Assembly: GCA_900315335.1 (NCBI GenBank)
Contig: OMYR01000030.1
Location: 62,001-126,000 of the forward strand
Source of the DNA: an uncultured Bacteroidales bacterium
GTDB lineage: Bacteria; Bacteroidota; Bacteroidia; Bacteroidales; P3
DNA: 64,000 nucleotides
Reading direction: 5' to 3'
The notes below the pieces were generated by a model. The model was given only the letters and a program-made list of their open reading frames with translations. It ran no database searches and was not told the origin of the DNA. Below, piece by piece: positions 1 through 8,850 of the stretch. Position 1 is the stretch's first letter. Every line of letters begins with the position of its first letter. The position numbers were made by a program, and so were the translations under genes.

Positions 1-813
1 CATTTGCTAATTATCATAGGCTCGTTTTTCGTACTTTTATTCCTTGTGTCGATGATATTGAAGTTATACACCAGGCACGGAGAAGAATACGAAATACCGC
101 AGATTGTAAATAAAAACGTTAGCCAAGTTATTGAAAATTCAGAATATAAAAATTTTGAAATAATTGCGTTAGACTCTGTCTTTAAGGACGGAGTGCCGAG
201 CGGAACAATTCTTACACAAGACCCAAGAGCAGGCAGTATAGTCAAAAAAGGACGTAAGATTTATATCACCGTTGCAAGCAATTCATGTAAAATGATAAGT
301 ATGCCGTTATGCACGGATAAAGGGCTTAAAAGTGCTATACAAACGCTTGTAGATGCAGGGCTAAGAGTTGAAAACATTATGTACCGAACAGGCGAAGTGG
401 ATAATGTTGTAGTTAGTCAGACATACAAAAACAAGCCTATTTCAAAGGGTAGCGACATTGTGAGCGGTCAAGCCGTAGGCTTAGTAGTAGAAGTTAGAGA
501 CATCACAAAAAAGGTTCGCATACCGGATATAACGGGCAAAACGCAAAAAGATGCCGAGATTATGCTATGGAAAGCAGGTTTGAACGTAGGCAAAAAAATC
601 TGTCAAGGTGCAATAGATGATGCTCATACAAGAGTTGTAAGTTTTTCACCGTCAAACGACGAAGCAAATATAGGCACAGCGATAAACCTAACGCTTATGA
701 ACGACACCGAAAAAGCATATCGCAGACAATTGGAAGATTTCAGACAGGAAAGAGAGATTGAACGTCAAATAGAACAAAACGACTCTCTTGAAGAAGAACC
801 TATCGAAGAATAA
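1..813 (+). CDS. PASTA-domain membrane protein (5' end outside window)
   Basis: The reading frame is open to the left edge, so the N-terminus is missing; the apparent TTG start at base 4 is only where the window begins. It opens with a membrane helix (about residues 2-20), followed by three extracytoplasmic PASTA repeats at roughly 32-98, 99-166 and 168-240. Each carries the G-x-P-x-G-T-I-x-x-Q-x-P type signature or a relaxed form of it, and the tail is charged and Glu/Arg-rich. PASTA domains elsewhere bind peptidoglycan or muropeptides. In Bacteroidota a stand-alone PASTA protein commonly sits just upstream of an RluD-type gene, as here with one T9SS gene between. No kinase or transpeptidase domain is visible, so a cell-wall structural or sensing role is inference. 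Confidence 0.85.
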   Translation, partial: HLLIIIGSFFVLLFLVSMILKLYTRHGEEYEIPQIVNKNVSQVIENSEYKNFEIIALDSVFKDGVPSGTILTQDPRAGSIVKKGRKIYITVASNSCKMISMPLCTDKGLKSAIQTLVDAGLRVENIMYRTGEVDNVVVSQTYKNKPISKGSDIVSGQAVGLVVEVRDITKKVRIPDITGKTQKDAEIMLWKAGLNVGKKICQGAIDDAHTRVVSFSPSNDEANIGTAINLTLMNDTEKAYRRQLEDFRQEREIERQIEQNDSLEEEPIEE

Positions 814-888
814 CACAAAATACTATCGACAATAGTTTCGGAAAGCACAAGGAAAACAAAGGCAATATAAATCAAAAGCAATAAAAGA

Positions 889-2763
889 ATGAGGATGACA
901 AGCAGAAAAACAATAGTCAAAAAGAGTTTTAAGGCAATAGATACATTACGTTGTTTTCTGTGCTTTACAATATTGTTTGTAACGTTTTCGCAAAAGGCTA
1001 CGGCTCAAAGAGACGTATTTTTGCCGTTTTTGGACGACTTTTCAGCATATTCTGGCAAGGTAGATGCCAATCTTTGGACTAACTCGGGGGCTGTGGTCAA
1101 TAGCAACTACGCATATAACTCCACAACGATAGGCGTTGTAACGTTGGATATTTTGGATATAAACGGGAAGATTTACGACAATGCGAGCATTTACGGATTT
1201 GCAGCCGACACTTTATGTTCTCAAAGCATACGTTTGGATAGTATCAAAGAACCTATTTTGAAACGTTTAATGGCAAGCGACAGCGTATATCTTTCGTTTT
1301 TCATTCAACCCGGTGGAGGTATGGGCAATCCTTGGGAGAGATTAGGTTCTGCTCCTTCGTCAAAAGATTCTATAATCTTGCAGTTTTATAACTCCACTGC
1401 CGACAGTTGGGCTACGGTTTGGAGTATGAGAGGAACGAGTTTAGAAAAAATATATGATAGTTTTTCGGTATATGCGTTAAATGTGTTAATACCAATAACT
1501 CAAGAGGAGTATTTCAACCCAGACTTTCGTTTTAGATTTATCAATTACGGCTCATTAGACAACAATCCATCATATACTTATGTGTCAAATAAAGGTCAAT
1601 GGAATATTGATTACGTTTATTTGAATATCAATCGTTCTTATCAAGATTCAACAATTAGGGACGTGGCTTTTGTTCAGACGTGTAAGACTTTTTTGAAGAA
1701 TTTTACAGCCATTCCGTCCAAGCATTTCAAAGAAGAGTATATGATAGACACTATTTTCAACACGATAGTAAATCTTCATTCCTCAACACTTAACAGTCAT
1801 TATTCATATACCATTCAAGACGAAAACAACTCTGTTGTGCATTCTTACAACGGAGGTTATGAAAACATAGTATCTTATCCGCAGACGCACCAATTTCAAG
1901 ATGCCAAAAATCATACACGTGTGGCTTTGGATTATACTTTTTCACTTAGCGACAACGATTGGAAAAAATTCATTATAACGCATATTGTAAGCGAAGGTGT
2001 AGGTCAAGACAATATAAAGACAAACGACACATCTCGCTTTACTCAAACGTTCGAGAATTACTTTGCATACGATGACGGTTCCGCAGAAAGCGGCATTGGT
2101 GTTGAACCTGCCAATGGTTCTATGTTTGCCGTGCGTTATCCATTGCTTAAACAAGACACTCTTATGGCTGTGGATATTTATTTCAACTGTTCATGGCAAC
2201 AAAGCAACTTAAAACCTTTTTATCTGTATATCTATTCTGCAACAAACGACACATTGCTTCTGCCCGATGAGGAGTTATATGCTTCACAAAAACTAACGCC
2301 GGTGTTCGATAGCCTTAATAAATTCTCTCGTTTTTATTTAGACGAGCCACTAATTCTTCCGAAAGGAGAGTTCTTTGTAGTCTTGAAATCCGCCAATGCT
2401 ACGTATATGAACATAGGCTTTGACCAAAACAACGATGCTTCGCCTTTTACTTTTGAAAAAAAAGGCAATCAATGGACTAATGTCTTTTTAAGAGGCTCTG
2501 CGATGATTCGTCCTTATTTCGGATACAGAGTTGTAGGCATGGATAATATAGCGGAAAAGACGGATATAAAGTTTTATCCAAATCCTGCAAAAGATTATAT
2601 CTATATAGACACTCCTAAACAAACCGATACCAAAATAATGGATATTAACGGCAGAATTGTGAAACATTCTTACGATAAAACCATAAACATCGACGATTTA
2701 CCAAACGGACTATATATACTGCAAATCAACAATCAAAACAAAAAACTGATAATTACTAAATAA
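889..2763 (+). CDS. T9SS type A sorting domain-containing secreted protein
   Basis: The 624-residue protein has an unusually long basic N-terminus, then a hydrophobic stretch ending in KATAQ near residue 39, read as a Sec signal peptide. The last ~70 residues form a type A T9SS C-terminal sorting domain: FYPNPAKDYIYI, then DINGRIV, then LPNGLYILQI and a Lys-rich end. Such proteins are exported by Sec, cross the outer membrane through the type IX system and are released or surface-anchored. The middle is beta-rich and I do not recognise a catalytic domain. It ends 13 bases before the pseudouridine synthase gene and is probably co-transcribed with its neighbours. The cargo function is unknown. 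Confidence 0.85.
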   Translation: MRMTSRKTIVKKSFKAIDTLRCFLCFTILFVTFSQKATAQRDVFLPFLDDFSAYSGKVDANLWTNSGAVVNSNYAYNSTTIGVVTLDILDINGKIYDNASIYGFAADTLCSQSIRLDSIKEPILKRLMASDSVYLSFFIQPGGGMGNPWERLGSAPSSKDSIILQFYNSTADSWATVWSMRGTSLEKIYDSFSVYALNVLIPITQEEYFNPDFRFRFINYGSLDNNPSYTYVSNKGQWNIDYVYLNINRSYQDSTIRDVAFVQTCKTFLKNFTAIPSKHFKEEYMIDTIFNTIVNLHSSTLNSHYSYTIQDENNSVVHSYNGGYENIVSYPQTHQFQDAKNHTRVALDYTFSLSDNDWKKFIITHIVSEGVGQDNIKTNDTSRFTQTFENYFAYDDGSAESGIGVEPANGSMFAVRYPLLKQDTLMAVDIYFNCSWQQSNLKPFYLYIYSATNDTLLLPDEELYASQKLTPVFDSLNKFSRFYLDEPLILPKGEFFVVLKSANATYMNIGFDQNNDASPFTFEKKGNQWTNVFLRGSAMIRPYFGYRVVGMDNIAEKTDIKFYPNPAKDYIYIDTPKQTDTKIMDINGRIVKHSYDKTINIDDLPNGLYILQINNQNKKLIITK

Positions 2764-2776
2764 TTGACTTGGAATT

Positions 2777-3796
2777 ATGGAAGACAGATTGGAGCAAGCG
2801 GACATATTATACGAAAATTTCAGATATATTGTAGATAAAGGGCAGTCGCCTCTAAGGATTGATAAATATCTTATGGTGAGGATTGAAAACGCTTCACGCA
2901 ATAAGATTCAGCAAGCGGCAAGGAATAATTGTATCAAAGTCAATGGCAAAGAAGTCAAGCCGAATTATAAAGTCAAAGCCGACGATGTTATTCAGATATT
3001 CTTGCCTACCGCTCCAAGAGACATAGAGATTATACCGCAAAACATTCCGTTGGATATTGTCTATGAGGATAGGGATTTGATTATCGTCAATAAGCCATCT
3101 CAAATGGTGGTACATCCTGCTTATGGCAATTATGAGAGAACGCTGCTTAACGCTTTGACTTATTATTTTCAACACTCTGAACTCTCCGATGCCGATACCA
3201 AACCGCTATTGGTTCATCGTATTGACAAAAACACTACGGGCTTATTGGTTGTTGCCAAAACCGAAGATGCTCAAACGCGTCTTGCACATCAGTTTTATCA
3301 TCATACAATTCAACGAACCTATACTGCATTGGTTTGGGGTGATATGAAAGAAGACGAAGGCACTGTCAATGCAAATATAGCACGAGACGAAAAAGACCGC
3401 AAGCGTATGGCTGTGTGCGACGAAAGTAAGGGCAAAACAGCTATAACTCATTGGAGTGTCAAAGAGCGTTTCGGTTATACAACCCTTATCACGTGCAAAT
3501 TGGAGACTGGACGAACCCACCAAATACGTGTGCATATGAAACATATCGGACACCCATTGTTTAATGACGACACATACGGCGGAGACCAAATCCTTAAAGG
3601 CACTACGTTTTCAAAATACAAACAATTTATCCAGAATTGTTTTGAAACATTACCACGTCAGGCTCTTCACGCAACTACTCTTGGCTTTAAGCACCCTACA
3701 ACGAACGAAGACGTATTTTTTGAGTCGAAACTGCCAAACGATATGCAAACTGTCATTGAGAAATGGAGAAACTATATCCAAAGCAAGAAAGAATAA
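2777..3796 (+). CDS. RluA/RluD family pseudouridine synthase
   Basis: The protein (339 residues) isomerises uridine to pseudouridine in RNA; RluD itself modifies helix 69 of 23S rRNA. An S4 RNA-binding domain lies at about residues 22-82 (IDKYLMVR start, KVNGKEVKPNYKVKADD). The catalytic motif HRIDKNTTGLLVVAKT places the active-site Asp near residue 149, and GRTHQIRVHMKHIGHP follows near 245. Length and domain order match RluD. The gene starts 13 bases after the T9SS protein stop and belongs to the PASTA to RluD gene run typical of Bacteroidota. The exact target uridines cannot be read from sequence, so no symbol is assigned. Confidence 0.92.
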   Translation: MEDRLEQADILYENFRYIVDKGQSPLRIDKYLMVRIENASRNKIQQAARNNCIKVNGKEVKPNYKVKADDVIQIFLPTAPRDIEIIPQNIPLDIVYEDRDLIIVNKPSQMVVHPAYGNYERTLLNALTYYFQHSELSDADTKPLLVHRIDKNTTGLLVVAKTEDAQTRLAHQFYHHTIQRTYTALVWGDMKEDEGTVNANIARDEKDRKRMAVCDESKGKTAITHWSVKERFGYTTLITCKLETGRTHQIRVHMKHIGHPLFNDDTYGGDQILKGTTFSKYKQFIQNCFETLPRQALHATTLGFKHPTTNEDVFFESKLPNDMQTVIEKWRNYIQSKKE

Positions 3797-3897
3797 CAAA
3801 ATAGTAACACCGAGTGCAAAGACATCTATAATAGTAATAAAAAAGAAGACCTTTTTTTAAGACATAAAGACAAGAAATTGAAAGATTTTACTGACCG

Positions 3898-4941
3898 ATG
3901 AAAAAACAAAGAGGACTTATTATAAAAAATTTGATTTTAATCATTGCAGTGGTGTTTGCAAGTTGTAGCCAAAAAAGTGATAAATTCATTAACGAAACCA
4001 CAGGCAAAGAAGAGAACATTGAAATCATACGCTTCGATAAAGAATTATTCGCAGCACCGCAAGGAGATTTGAAAACATTCTTTTCAAATTTGCAAAAGAA
4101 ATATCCGGAAGTTATGGCAGTGGATTTGAACGATGCAAGGGCGTTGAAAATGATTAGCGATTTTGTTAGCGACAAATATGTTTCCGATGCTCAAAATATT
4201 GTGGAGCGTACATTTCCCGACTTAAAATTCCTTGAAAACGATTTAACCTCAGCATTTGCCAATCTAAAAAAACACCATAAACAAACCGTTCTGCCAAAAC
4301 GCTTCTTCACCCTTATGAGTGTGCCGTCCGACTTCTCAATGGGTTTTGAGGAAAGGACTTACACCAATGGCGATTATTGTTATATCGCTTTGGATTTGTA
4401 TTCTTTTCCTGCCATTGGCAAAAATCCTTACTATTCTCAGTTCCCTCAGTATATGACCGCCACCTTATCGCAAAGGTATATCGCACCAGATTTCATGCGT
4501 ATGTACCTAAAAAACGTAACCTACAAAAATGCTCCCGATATGCAGATGAATCCCGATGCCACGTTGCTTGATTGCATCATCGAAAACGGAAAATACAGTT
4601 ACATCATAACCCAAATTCTACCTTCTTACACTTCTTTTGAGATTTTGCGTTATACCAAGGAACAAGAACAGTGGTGTCAAGATAACGAAAAAACTATTTG
4701 GGCATATATCATACAAGGACGATTGCTCTATGAGAAAGACCGCTCCAAGTTTATGTCTTTAATTGCCGAAGGTCCTACTTCCAAACCGCTTGGCGACTCA
4801 CCTGCAAGAGTTGGCAACTACATCGGCTACAATATCGTCAAGAAATTTATGGACAACGAAAGCATTGGTTTGGATAGTCTTATGAACTTGAATAACTCAC
4901 AAATAATCTTGGAAAAATCGAAATACAAACCGAAAAAATAA
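3898..4941 (+). CDS. GldB-like gliding-motility family lipoprotein
   Basis: A 347-residue lipoprotein: hydrophobic N-terminus with lipobox FASC (Cys23). The body matches the GldB family pattern: IIRFDKELF near the start of the mature part, a central YIALDLY segment, and the C-terminal signature DSPARVGNYIGYNIVKKFM. GldB is needed for gliding and T9SS function in Flavobacterium, but homologues occur in many non-motile Bacteroidales, where the job is unclear. No other gld genes are in this window, so motility cannot be inferred. A 100-base spacer separates it from the upstream rRNA-modification gene, and a 21-bp repeat array starts just after its stop. Confidence 0.8.
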   Translation: MKKQRGLIIKNLILIIAVVFASCSQKSDKFINETTGKEENIEIIRFDKELFAAPQGDLKTFFSNLQKKYPEVMAVDLNDARALKMISDFVSDKYVSDAQNIVERTFPDLKFLENDLTSAFANLKKHHKQTVLPKRFFTLMSVPSDFSMGFEERTYTNGDYCYIALDLYSFPAIGKNPYYSQFPQYMTATLSQRYIAPDFMRMYLKNVTYKNAPDMQMNPDATLLDCIIENGKYSYIITQILPSYTSFEILRYTKEQEQWCQDNEKTIWAYIIQGRLLYEKDRSKFMSLIAEGPTSKPLGDSPARVGNYIGYNIVKKFMDNESIGLDSLMNLNNSQIILEKSKYKPKK

Positions 4942-4955
4942 TGTCCCCAATCAGT

Positions 4956-5018
4956 GAAATAGTGTTAAACACTAATTTACTGATTACGGACACTAATTTA
5001 CCGATTACACTGAAAAAA
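4956..5018. repeat. 21-bp-period palindromic repeat array (array 1)
   Basis: Three consecutive 21-base units start at 4956, 4977 and 4998. The first contains ATAGTGTTAAACACTAAT, one mismatch from the 19-bp dyad; the second and third keep the CACTAAT or GATTAC half-sites. The array lies in the 138-base gap between two co-directional + genes, starting 14 bases after the GldB-like stop codon. No U-run follows, so it is not an intrinsic terminator. Confidence 0.85.
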
Positions 5019-5079
5019 ATTTTATAGAAAACATATACAGGGAAAAAATAAAACATTCAATTAAAAAATATTAAACAAA

Positions 5080-7002
5080 ATGAAACCACAATATAAACTT
5101 ACATTACTCCGCTACCTACTTGCTTTGGCAATACTGTTGCTTACGCAAATCATTTTCTATTTGCTTAACACAACATTATTCAACATAACATCGTTTTCGG
5201 ATTTTATGAAAATATTGTGGGGTAATATCGTTTTCGCGTTATCATCTCTTAGTTTCTATCTTGCCCCATTTATTTTGTTATCCCTTTTGCCGTTCCCTTT
5301 CAAAGACAAAAAAGCATACAGATTAATCACGTCAATATTTTTCTACTTAGCCGTTGAATTTATGACGGTAATAAACTTAATAGATTGCGGATATTTTCCA
5401 TTCACATTCAAAAGGGTAACGTTCGATATATTCAATTATCTTGGCGTTGGGGGAGATTTCAATTCTCTGATACCCACCTTTGCAAGGGATTATTGGCACA
5501 TAATTCTTATATTTATCGCCATAAATTTCGCATTGTATTTCATCGACGGCAAATGGAAAAAGAAATTTTATAAACAAGACCATAGTGACCGCAATGCTTT
5601 GTGGTATGTCAGACAAAGTATTGTCTTGGTTTTGGTTGCAGGGGTTATGTTTGTTTTTCAACGTGGAGGTTTCCAAACTCGCCCAATCGCTCCTATACAT
5701 GCAAGTTCTTACGCATCGACACAAAACACGGCGTTGGTTTTGAATACCCCTTTTACGTTTTATCGTACTATCGGCAAAACGGCTTTGGAGAAAAAAAACT
5801 ATTTCTCGGAAGACGAATTAGCAAAGATATACACGCCTATTTGCCAACCTAACAAAGATATTTGGACAGATGATTTGTTTGACACCATTCCACAAGTCGG
5901 CAAAACAAATGTTATGATTATCGTTATCGAATCAATGTCTGCAGAATACACAGGTGTATGCAACAAGACAAGCAAGACCTACACTCCGTTCTTAGACTCA
6001 TTGGCAAAGCACAGCATAGTATTTCAAGGTATGAGCAACGGCAAAAAAAGTATCGACGGAATACCCGGCATAACCGCTTCCATGCCGCTTTTGAACGAGA
6101 CTCCTTACATCACATCGGCTTACGGAGGCAACGAACTGAATTCTATCGCCTCAATTCTTAAACAACAAGGCTATGCAACGGCATTCTTCCACGGCGGATA
6201 CAATGGTACTATGAATTTTGACGTGTTTGCTCACCAAGTAGGCTTTGAACACTACTACGGCAAAGATGAATACAATAATAACAACGATTACGACGGCAAT
6301 TGGGGTATTTTCGATGAGCCGTTTTTGCAGTATGTGGCAAAGGTTACCGATACTATGAAACTACCATTCGTTTCAACGATATTCACATTATCTAACCACC
6401 CGCCTTATACGATTCCTCCTCAGCATAAAAACCGCTTTGATAAAGGCACCCTTAGTTATCACGAAACGGTTGGCTATACCGATTACGCTTTACGAAGATT
6501 CTTCAATACGGCAAAGAAACAAGATTGGTTCAGAAACACTATATTTGTCATAACGGCAGACCATAGTGCCCTTAACTCAACCAAAGAATTTAAGACAGAA
6601 TTAGGACAGTATCGTATTCCTATAATCATTTACTCGCCTATGCTTAAACAAGGAAAACAAAGCAATATCATTATGCAACAGATTGATATTATGCCTACGC
6701 TTTGCGATATGTTGCATTACGATAAGCCTGTCTTTTCTTTTGGAAAGAGTATCTTTGACAAATTTCCGCACTATTATATTCTTTATTCCAACGGTGAATA
6801 CATACTTATGCTTAACGGTTTTGTGAGCAAGTATAGAGAAGGTTTTGAAACGCAATTGTTCAACGCCAAAACCGATCCCGATATGAAACATAATATTGCT
6901 AAGGAAAATAAAAACCTTACGGATTATCATAGTCGTTTGACAAAGGCAATAATTCAACAATACAACAACAGATTGATTAGAAATCAAACCATAGTGAAAT
7001 AG
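5080..7002 (+). CDS. LTA synthase-like / sulfatase-fold membrane phosphotransferase
   Basis: The 640-residue protein has five hydrophobic helices in the first ~200 residues, then a large extracytoplasmic alkaline phosphatase-fold domain. Visible features are IIVIESMS near 281-288 (a metal ligand Glu), GKKSIDGIPGI near 321 (Ser in the position of the catalytic Thr of LtaS), HPPYTIP near 446 and ITADHSALN near 490 (metal ligands). LtaS-type enzymes move glycerol-phosphate or phosphoethanolamine groups onto lipids or glycans. Bacteroidota do not make classical lipoteichoic acid, so the substrate here is probably a lipid or surface glycan phosphoryl group; that is inference. The lipid kinase gene follows 64 bases later. 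Confidence 0.85.
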   Translation: MKPQYKLTLLRYLLALAILLLTQIIFYLLNTTLFNITSFSDFMKILWGNIVFALSSLSFYLAPFILLSLLPFPFKDKKAYRLITSIFFYLAVEFMTVINLIDCGYFPFTFKRVTFDIFNYLGVGGDFNSLIPTFARDYWHIILIFIAINFALYFIDGKWKKKFYKQDHSDRNALWYVRQSIVLVLVAGVMFVFQRGGFQTRPIAPIHASSYASTQNTALVLNTPFTFYRTIGKTALEKKNYFSEDELAKIYTPICQPNKDIWTDDLFDTIPQVGKTNVMIIVIESMSAEYTGVCNKTSKTYTPFLDSLAKHSIVFQGMSNGKKSIDGIPGITASMPLLNETPYITSAYGGNELNSIASILKQQGYATAFFHGGYNGTMNFDVFAHQVGFEHYYGKDEYNNNNDYDGNWGIFDEPFLQYVAKVTDTMKLPFVSTIFTLSNHPPYTIPPQHKNRFDKGTLSYHETVGYTDYALRRFFNTAKKQDWFRNTIFVITADHSALNSTKEFKTELGQYRIPIIIYSPMLKQGKQSNIIMQQIDIMPTLCDMLHYDKPVFSFGKSIFDKFPHYYILYSNGEYILMLNGFVSKYREGFETQLFNAKTDPDMKHNIAKENKNLTDYHSRLTKAIIQQYNNRLIRNQTIVK

Positions 7003-7066
7003 TATGAAAAGAAGTTTTGTTCAATAGATTTGTAGAATTACGGTATAATGATTAAAAAGAAACGAA

Positions 7067-8032
7067 ATGAAAGAGAATATACTTATTATAATCAATCCCG
7101 TATCGGGAATAGGCAGACAAAAGACTGTTGAAAGGCATTTGGAGATGTTTTTGAATAAAGACAGATTCAATTACCAAATAGCCTATACGGAGTATGCTCA
7201 TCACGCAACGGAAATCGCACGAAAAGCCACTACACAGAATTTTGACATGGTTGTTGCGGTTGGTGGCGACGGCAGTATCAATGACTGCGTAAGGGGATTG
7301 ATTGGCAGCCACGTCAAATTGGGTATAATTCCTGCCGGTAGCGGTAACGGACTTGCTCGTTGCTTACATATTCCTCTTAGTATCGATAAAGCAATTGAGG
7401 TTATCAACAACTGCAATTCTATCAATATGGATACAGTCAATGTCAATGGCATTCCTTACGCTTCTATCGCAGGTATGGGTTTTGACGCCCTTATCGCAAA
7501 ACAATTTACGGGCAATACAACAAGAGGATTGAAAACTTATCTGAAACTTGTCTTGCAAGACTACCTTAACTACAAACCTAAAAAATACAAATTGTTTATA
7601 GACAATCAAGAGATAGAAAGCGAAGCCTTGTTTATCTCTTTTGCCAATTCCAATCAATTTGGTTACAACGCCGTTGTGGCCCCAAAGGCTTGCGTTAATG
7701 ACGGATTGTTGGACGTTAGCATTGTTAAAAAAGTTCCTTTGGCTTTGGCGATTTTGGTTGTGCAGTTTATGTTTTTCAGAAACTTCGACAAAAGTTTATA
7801 TGTCAATACCTACACTGCCAAGAACGTAAGAGTGGAAGGTTTTGAGGACGGATTGTTGAATTTGGACGGAGAAGCGGTGGAAATAAAGGACAGCACATTG
7901 GAGTTTTCTATCAATCCGGCATCGCTCAACGTTATAATTCCTGACGAAAAACGCAGTGAAGTATTCCCTGGCGAAGCCAAAATTCAAGAATTAATCAAAC
8001 AGATAAAAGAAAAATTGCAGTTACCTTTATAA
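7067..8032 (+). CDS. Diacylglycerol/sphingoid-base kinase family lipid kinase
   Basis: The protein has 321 residues. It starts with IIINPVSGIG, then carries the nucleotide-binding motif VVAVGGDGSINDCVRGL near 61-77 and IIPAGSGNGLARCL near 87-100, the signature of the DAGK catalytic domain (DgkB/YegS/LCB5 type). The C-terminal YegS-like half has GFDALIA and LDGEAVEI. It phosphorylates diacylglycerol or a related lipid using ATP. Some Bacteroidales make sphingolipids, so a sphingoid base is an alternative substrate that sequence alone does not settle. It follows the sulfatase-fold phosphotransferase in the same direction, which is consistent with recycling of lipid products. Confidence 0.9.
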   Translation: MKENILIIINPVSGIGRQKTVERHLEMFLNKDRFNYQIAYTEYAHHATEIARKATTQNFDMVVAVGGDGSINDCVRGLIGSHVKLGIIPAGSGNGLARCLHIPLSIDKAIEVINNCNSINMDTVNVNGIPYASIAGMGFDALIAKQFTGNTTRGLKTYLKLVLQDYLNYKPKKYKLFIDNQEIESEALFISFANSNQFGYNAVVAPKACVNDGLLDVSIVKKVPLALAILVVQFMFFRNFDKSLYVNTYTAKNVRVEGFEDGLLNLDGEAVEIKDSTLEFSINPASLNVIIPDEKRSEVFPGEAKIQELIKQIKEKLQLPL

Positions 8033-8046
8033 TATTTCACAGCATT

Positions 8047-8151
8047 TTATTAATGTGAGACATCAACAAATCAATATGAGTGATTAGCAAATTAGTGTTA
8101 AACATTAGTAAATTAATGTGAGTGATTAATAAATTGATATTAAACACTAAT
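8047..8151. repeat. 21-bp-period palindromic repeat array (array 2)
   Basis: Five perfectly phased 21-base units start at 8047, 8068, 8089, 8110 and 8131, followed by a decayed sixth. Units alternate two core types: TTAAACA (units 3 and 5) and TGAGTGA (units 2 and 4), each framed by AAAT at the start and ATTAGT or CTAAT at the end. It fills most of the gap between the lipid kinase and the SUI1 gene, both on +. Confidence 0.9.
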
Positions 8152-8198
8152 ATAGCAGTTATTGAAAATAAAAAAATATATAAACATACACATTTATT

Positions 8199-8555
8199 AT
8201 GAGCAAAAATAAAATAAATACTCTGTCGGATTTATCTTCTTTGAACGTGGTTTATTCCACCAATCCCGATTATGATTTTAGCCAAGAAGTTCCAACAATT
8301 GAGACGCTACCTAATAAGCAACAAAAACTCTATGTTTCTCTTGACAAAAAGCAACGTGGCGGCAAGAAAGTTACACTTGTGGAAAATTTCATCGGTTCAG
8401 ACGAGGATTTGAACACTTTGGGCAAAATGCTTAAAACCAAATGCGGTGTCGGCGGTGCTGTCAAAGACGGTGTTATATTGATTCAAGGCGATTTCAGAGA
8501 TAGGGTCTTCGATATTTTGACTACACTTGAATACCAAGTCAAACGAAAAGGTTAG
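8199..8555 (+). CDS. SUI1/YciH family translation factor
   Basis: A 118-residue protein with the SUI1 (eIF1) fold: the conserved core KLYVSLDKKQRGGKKVTLV at about 43-61, then the GxGG loop (KCGVGGAVKDGVILIQGDFR) and a C-terminal helix. Archaeal and eukaryotic relatives tune start-codon selection; bacterial YciH has been linked to repression of stress-sensitive translation. The N-terminal 40 residues are variable, as usual in the family. It stands alone between repeat array 2 and the tryptophanase terminator region. Confidence 0.92.
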   Translation: MSKNKINTLSDLSSLNVVYSTNPDYDFSQEVPTIETLPNKQQKLYVSLDKKQRGGKKVTLVENFIGSDEDLNTLGKMLKTKCGVGGAVKDGVILIQGDFRDRVFDILTTLEYQVKRKG

Positions 8556-8593
8556 CAAATAAAAAATACTTTTGTTTTTATTAAAAAGCAATA

Positions 8594-8692
8594 AAAAAGT
8601 GCGAGCCATAAAGAACGGCTCGCAACAAAAAAATGAATGTAAAAATGATGATAATTTAATAGCTGTGATAGACACAACTATATGGTTTCAGA
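8594..8692 (-). ncRNA. Candidate small RNA with own promoter and terminator
   Basis: On the minus strand a strong promoter (8696-8726) is followed by about 95 bases without any plausible ORF, ending in a hairpin (stem GCGAGCC/GGCTCGC at 8601-8607 and 8617-8623) and a six-U run. The unit sits between SUI1 (+) and tryptophanase (-), downstream of and separate from the tryptophanase terminator. The only ATG in the transcript lies inside the hairpin loop. I do not recognise an RNA family. It could instead be a 3' regulatory remnant; expression is unproven. Confidence 0.4.
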
Positions 8693-8695
8693 TTG

Positions 8696-8726
8696 CAAAT
8701 TTAATATGTTTTCCTCTTTCCACCAA
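8696..8726 (-). promoter_or_regulatory. Bacteroidota promoter for the candidate small RNA
   Basis: Read on the minus strand: TTG (8726-8724), a 20-base spacer, then TAAATTTG (8703-8696). This is a full match to the -33 TTG and -7 TAnnTTTG pattern. A run of eight C lies further upstream at about 8745-8752. Confidence 0.6.
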
Positions 8727-8778
8727 AATATTTTTTATCAAAATCCCCCCCCTACCCGCAATGCGTTGATTTACATTA

Positions 8779-8825
8779 TAAAAAAATTTGCGTCAAAAAT
8801 ATAACAAATACTTTTTTGACGCAAA
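8779..8825 (-). terminator. Intrinsic terminator of tryptophanase
   Basis: Inverted repeat TTTGCGTCAAAAA / TTTTTGACGCAAA (8787-8825) with the U-run on the minus strand (A run at 8779-8786). It lies 25 bases after the tryptophanase stop codon. Confidence 0.7.
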
Positions 8826-8850
8826 TCAACTATATTAAAACGCTATTTTC

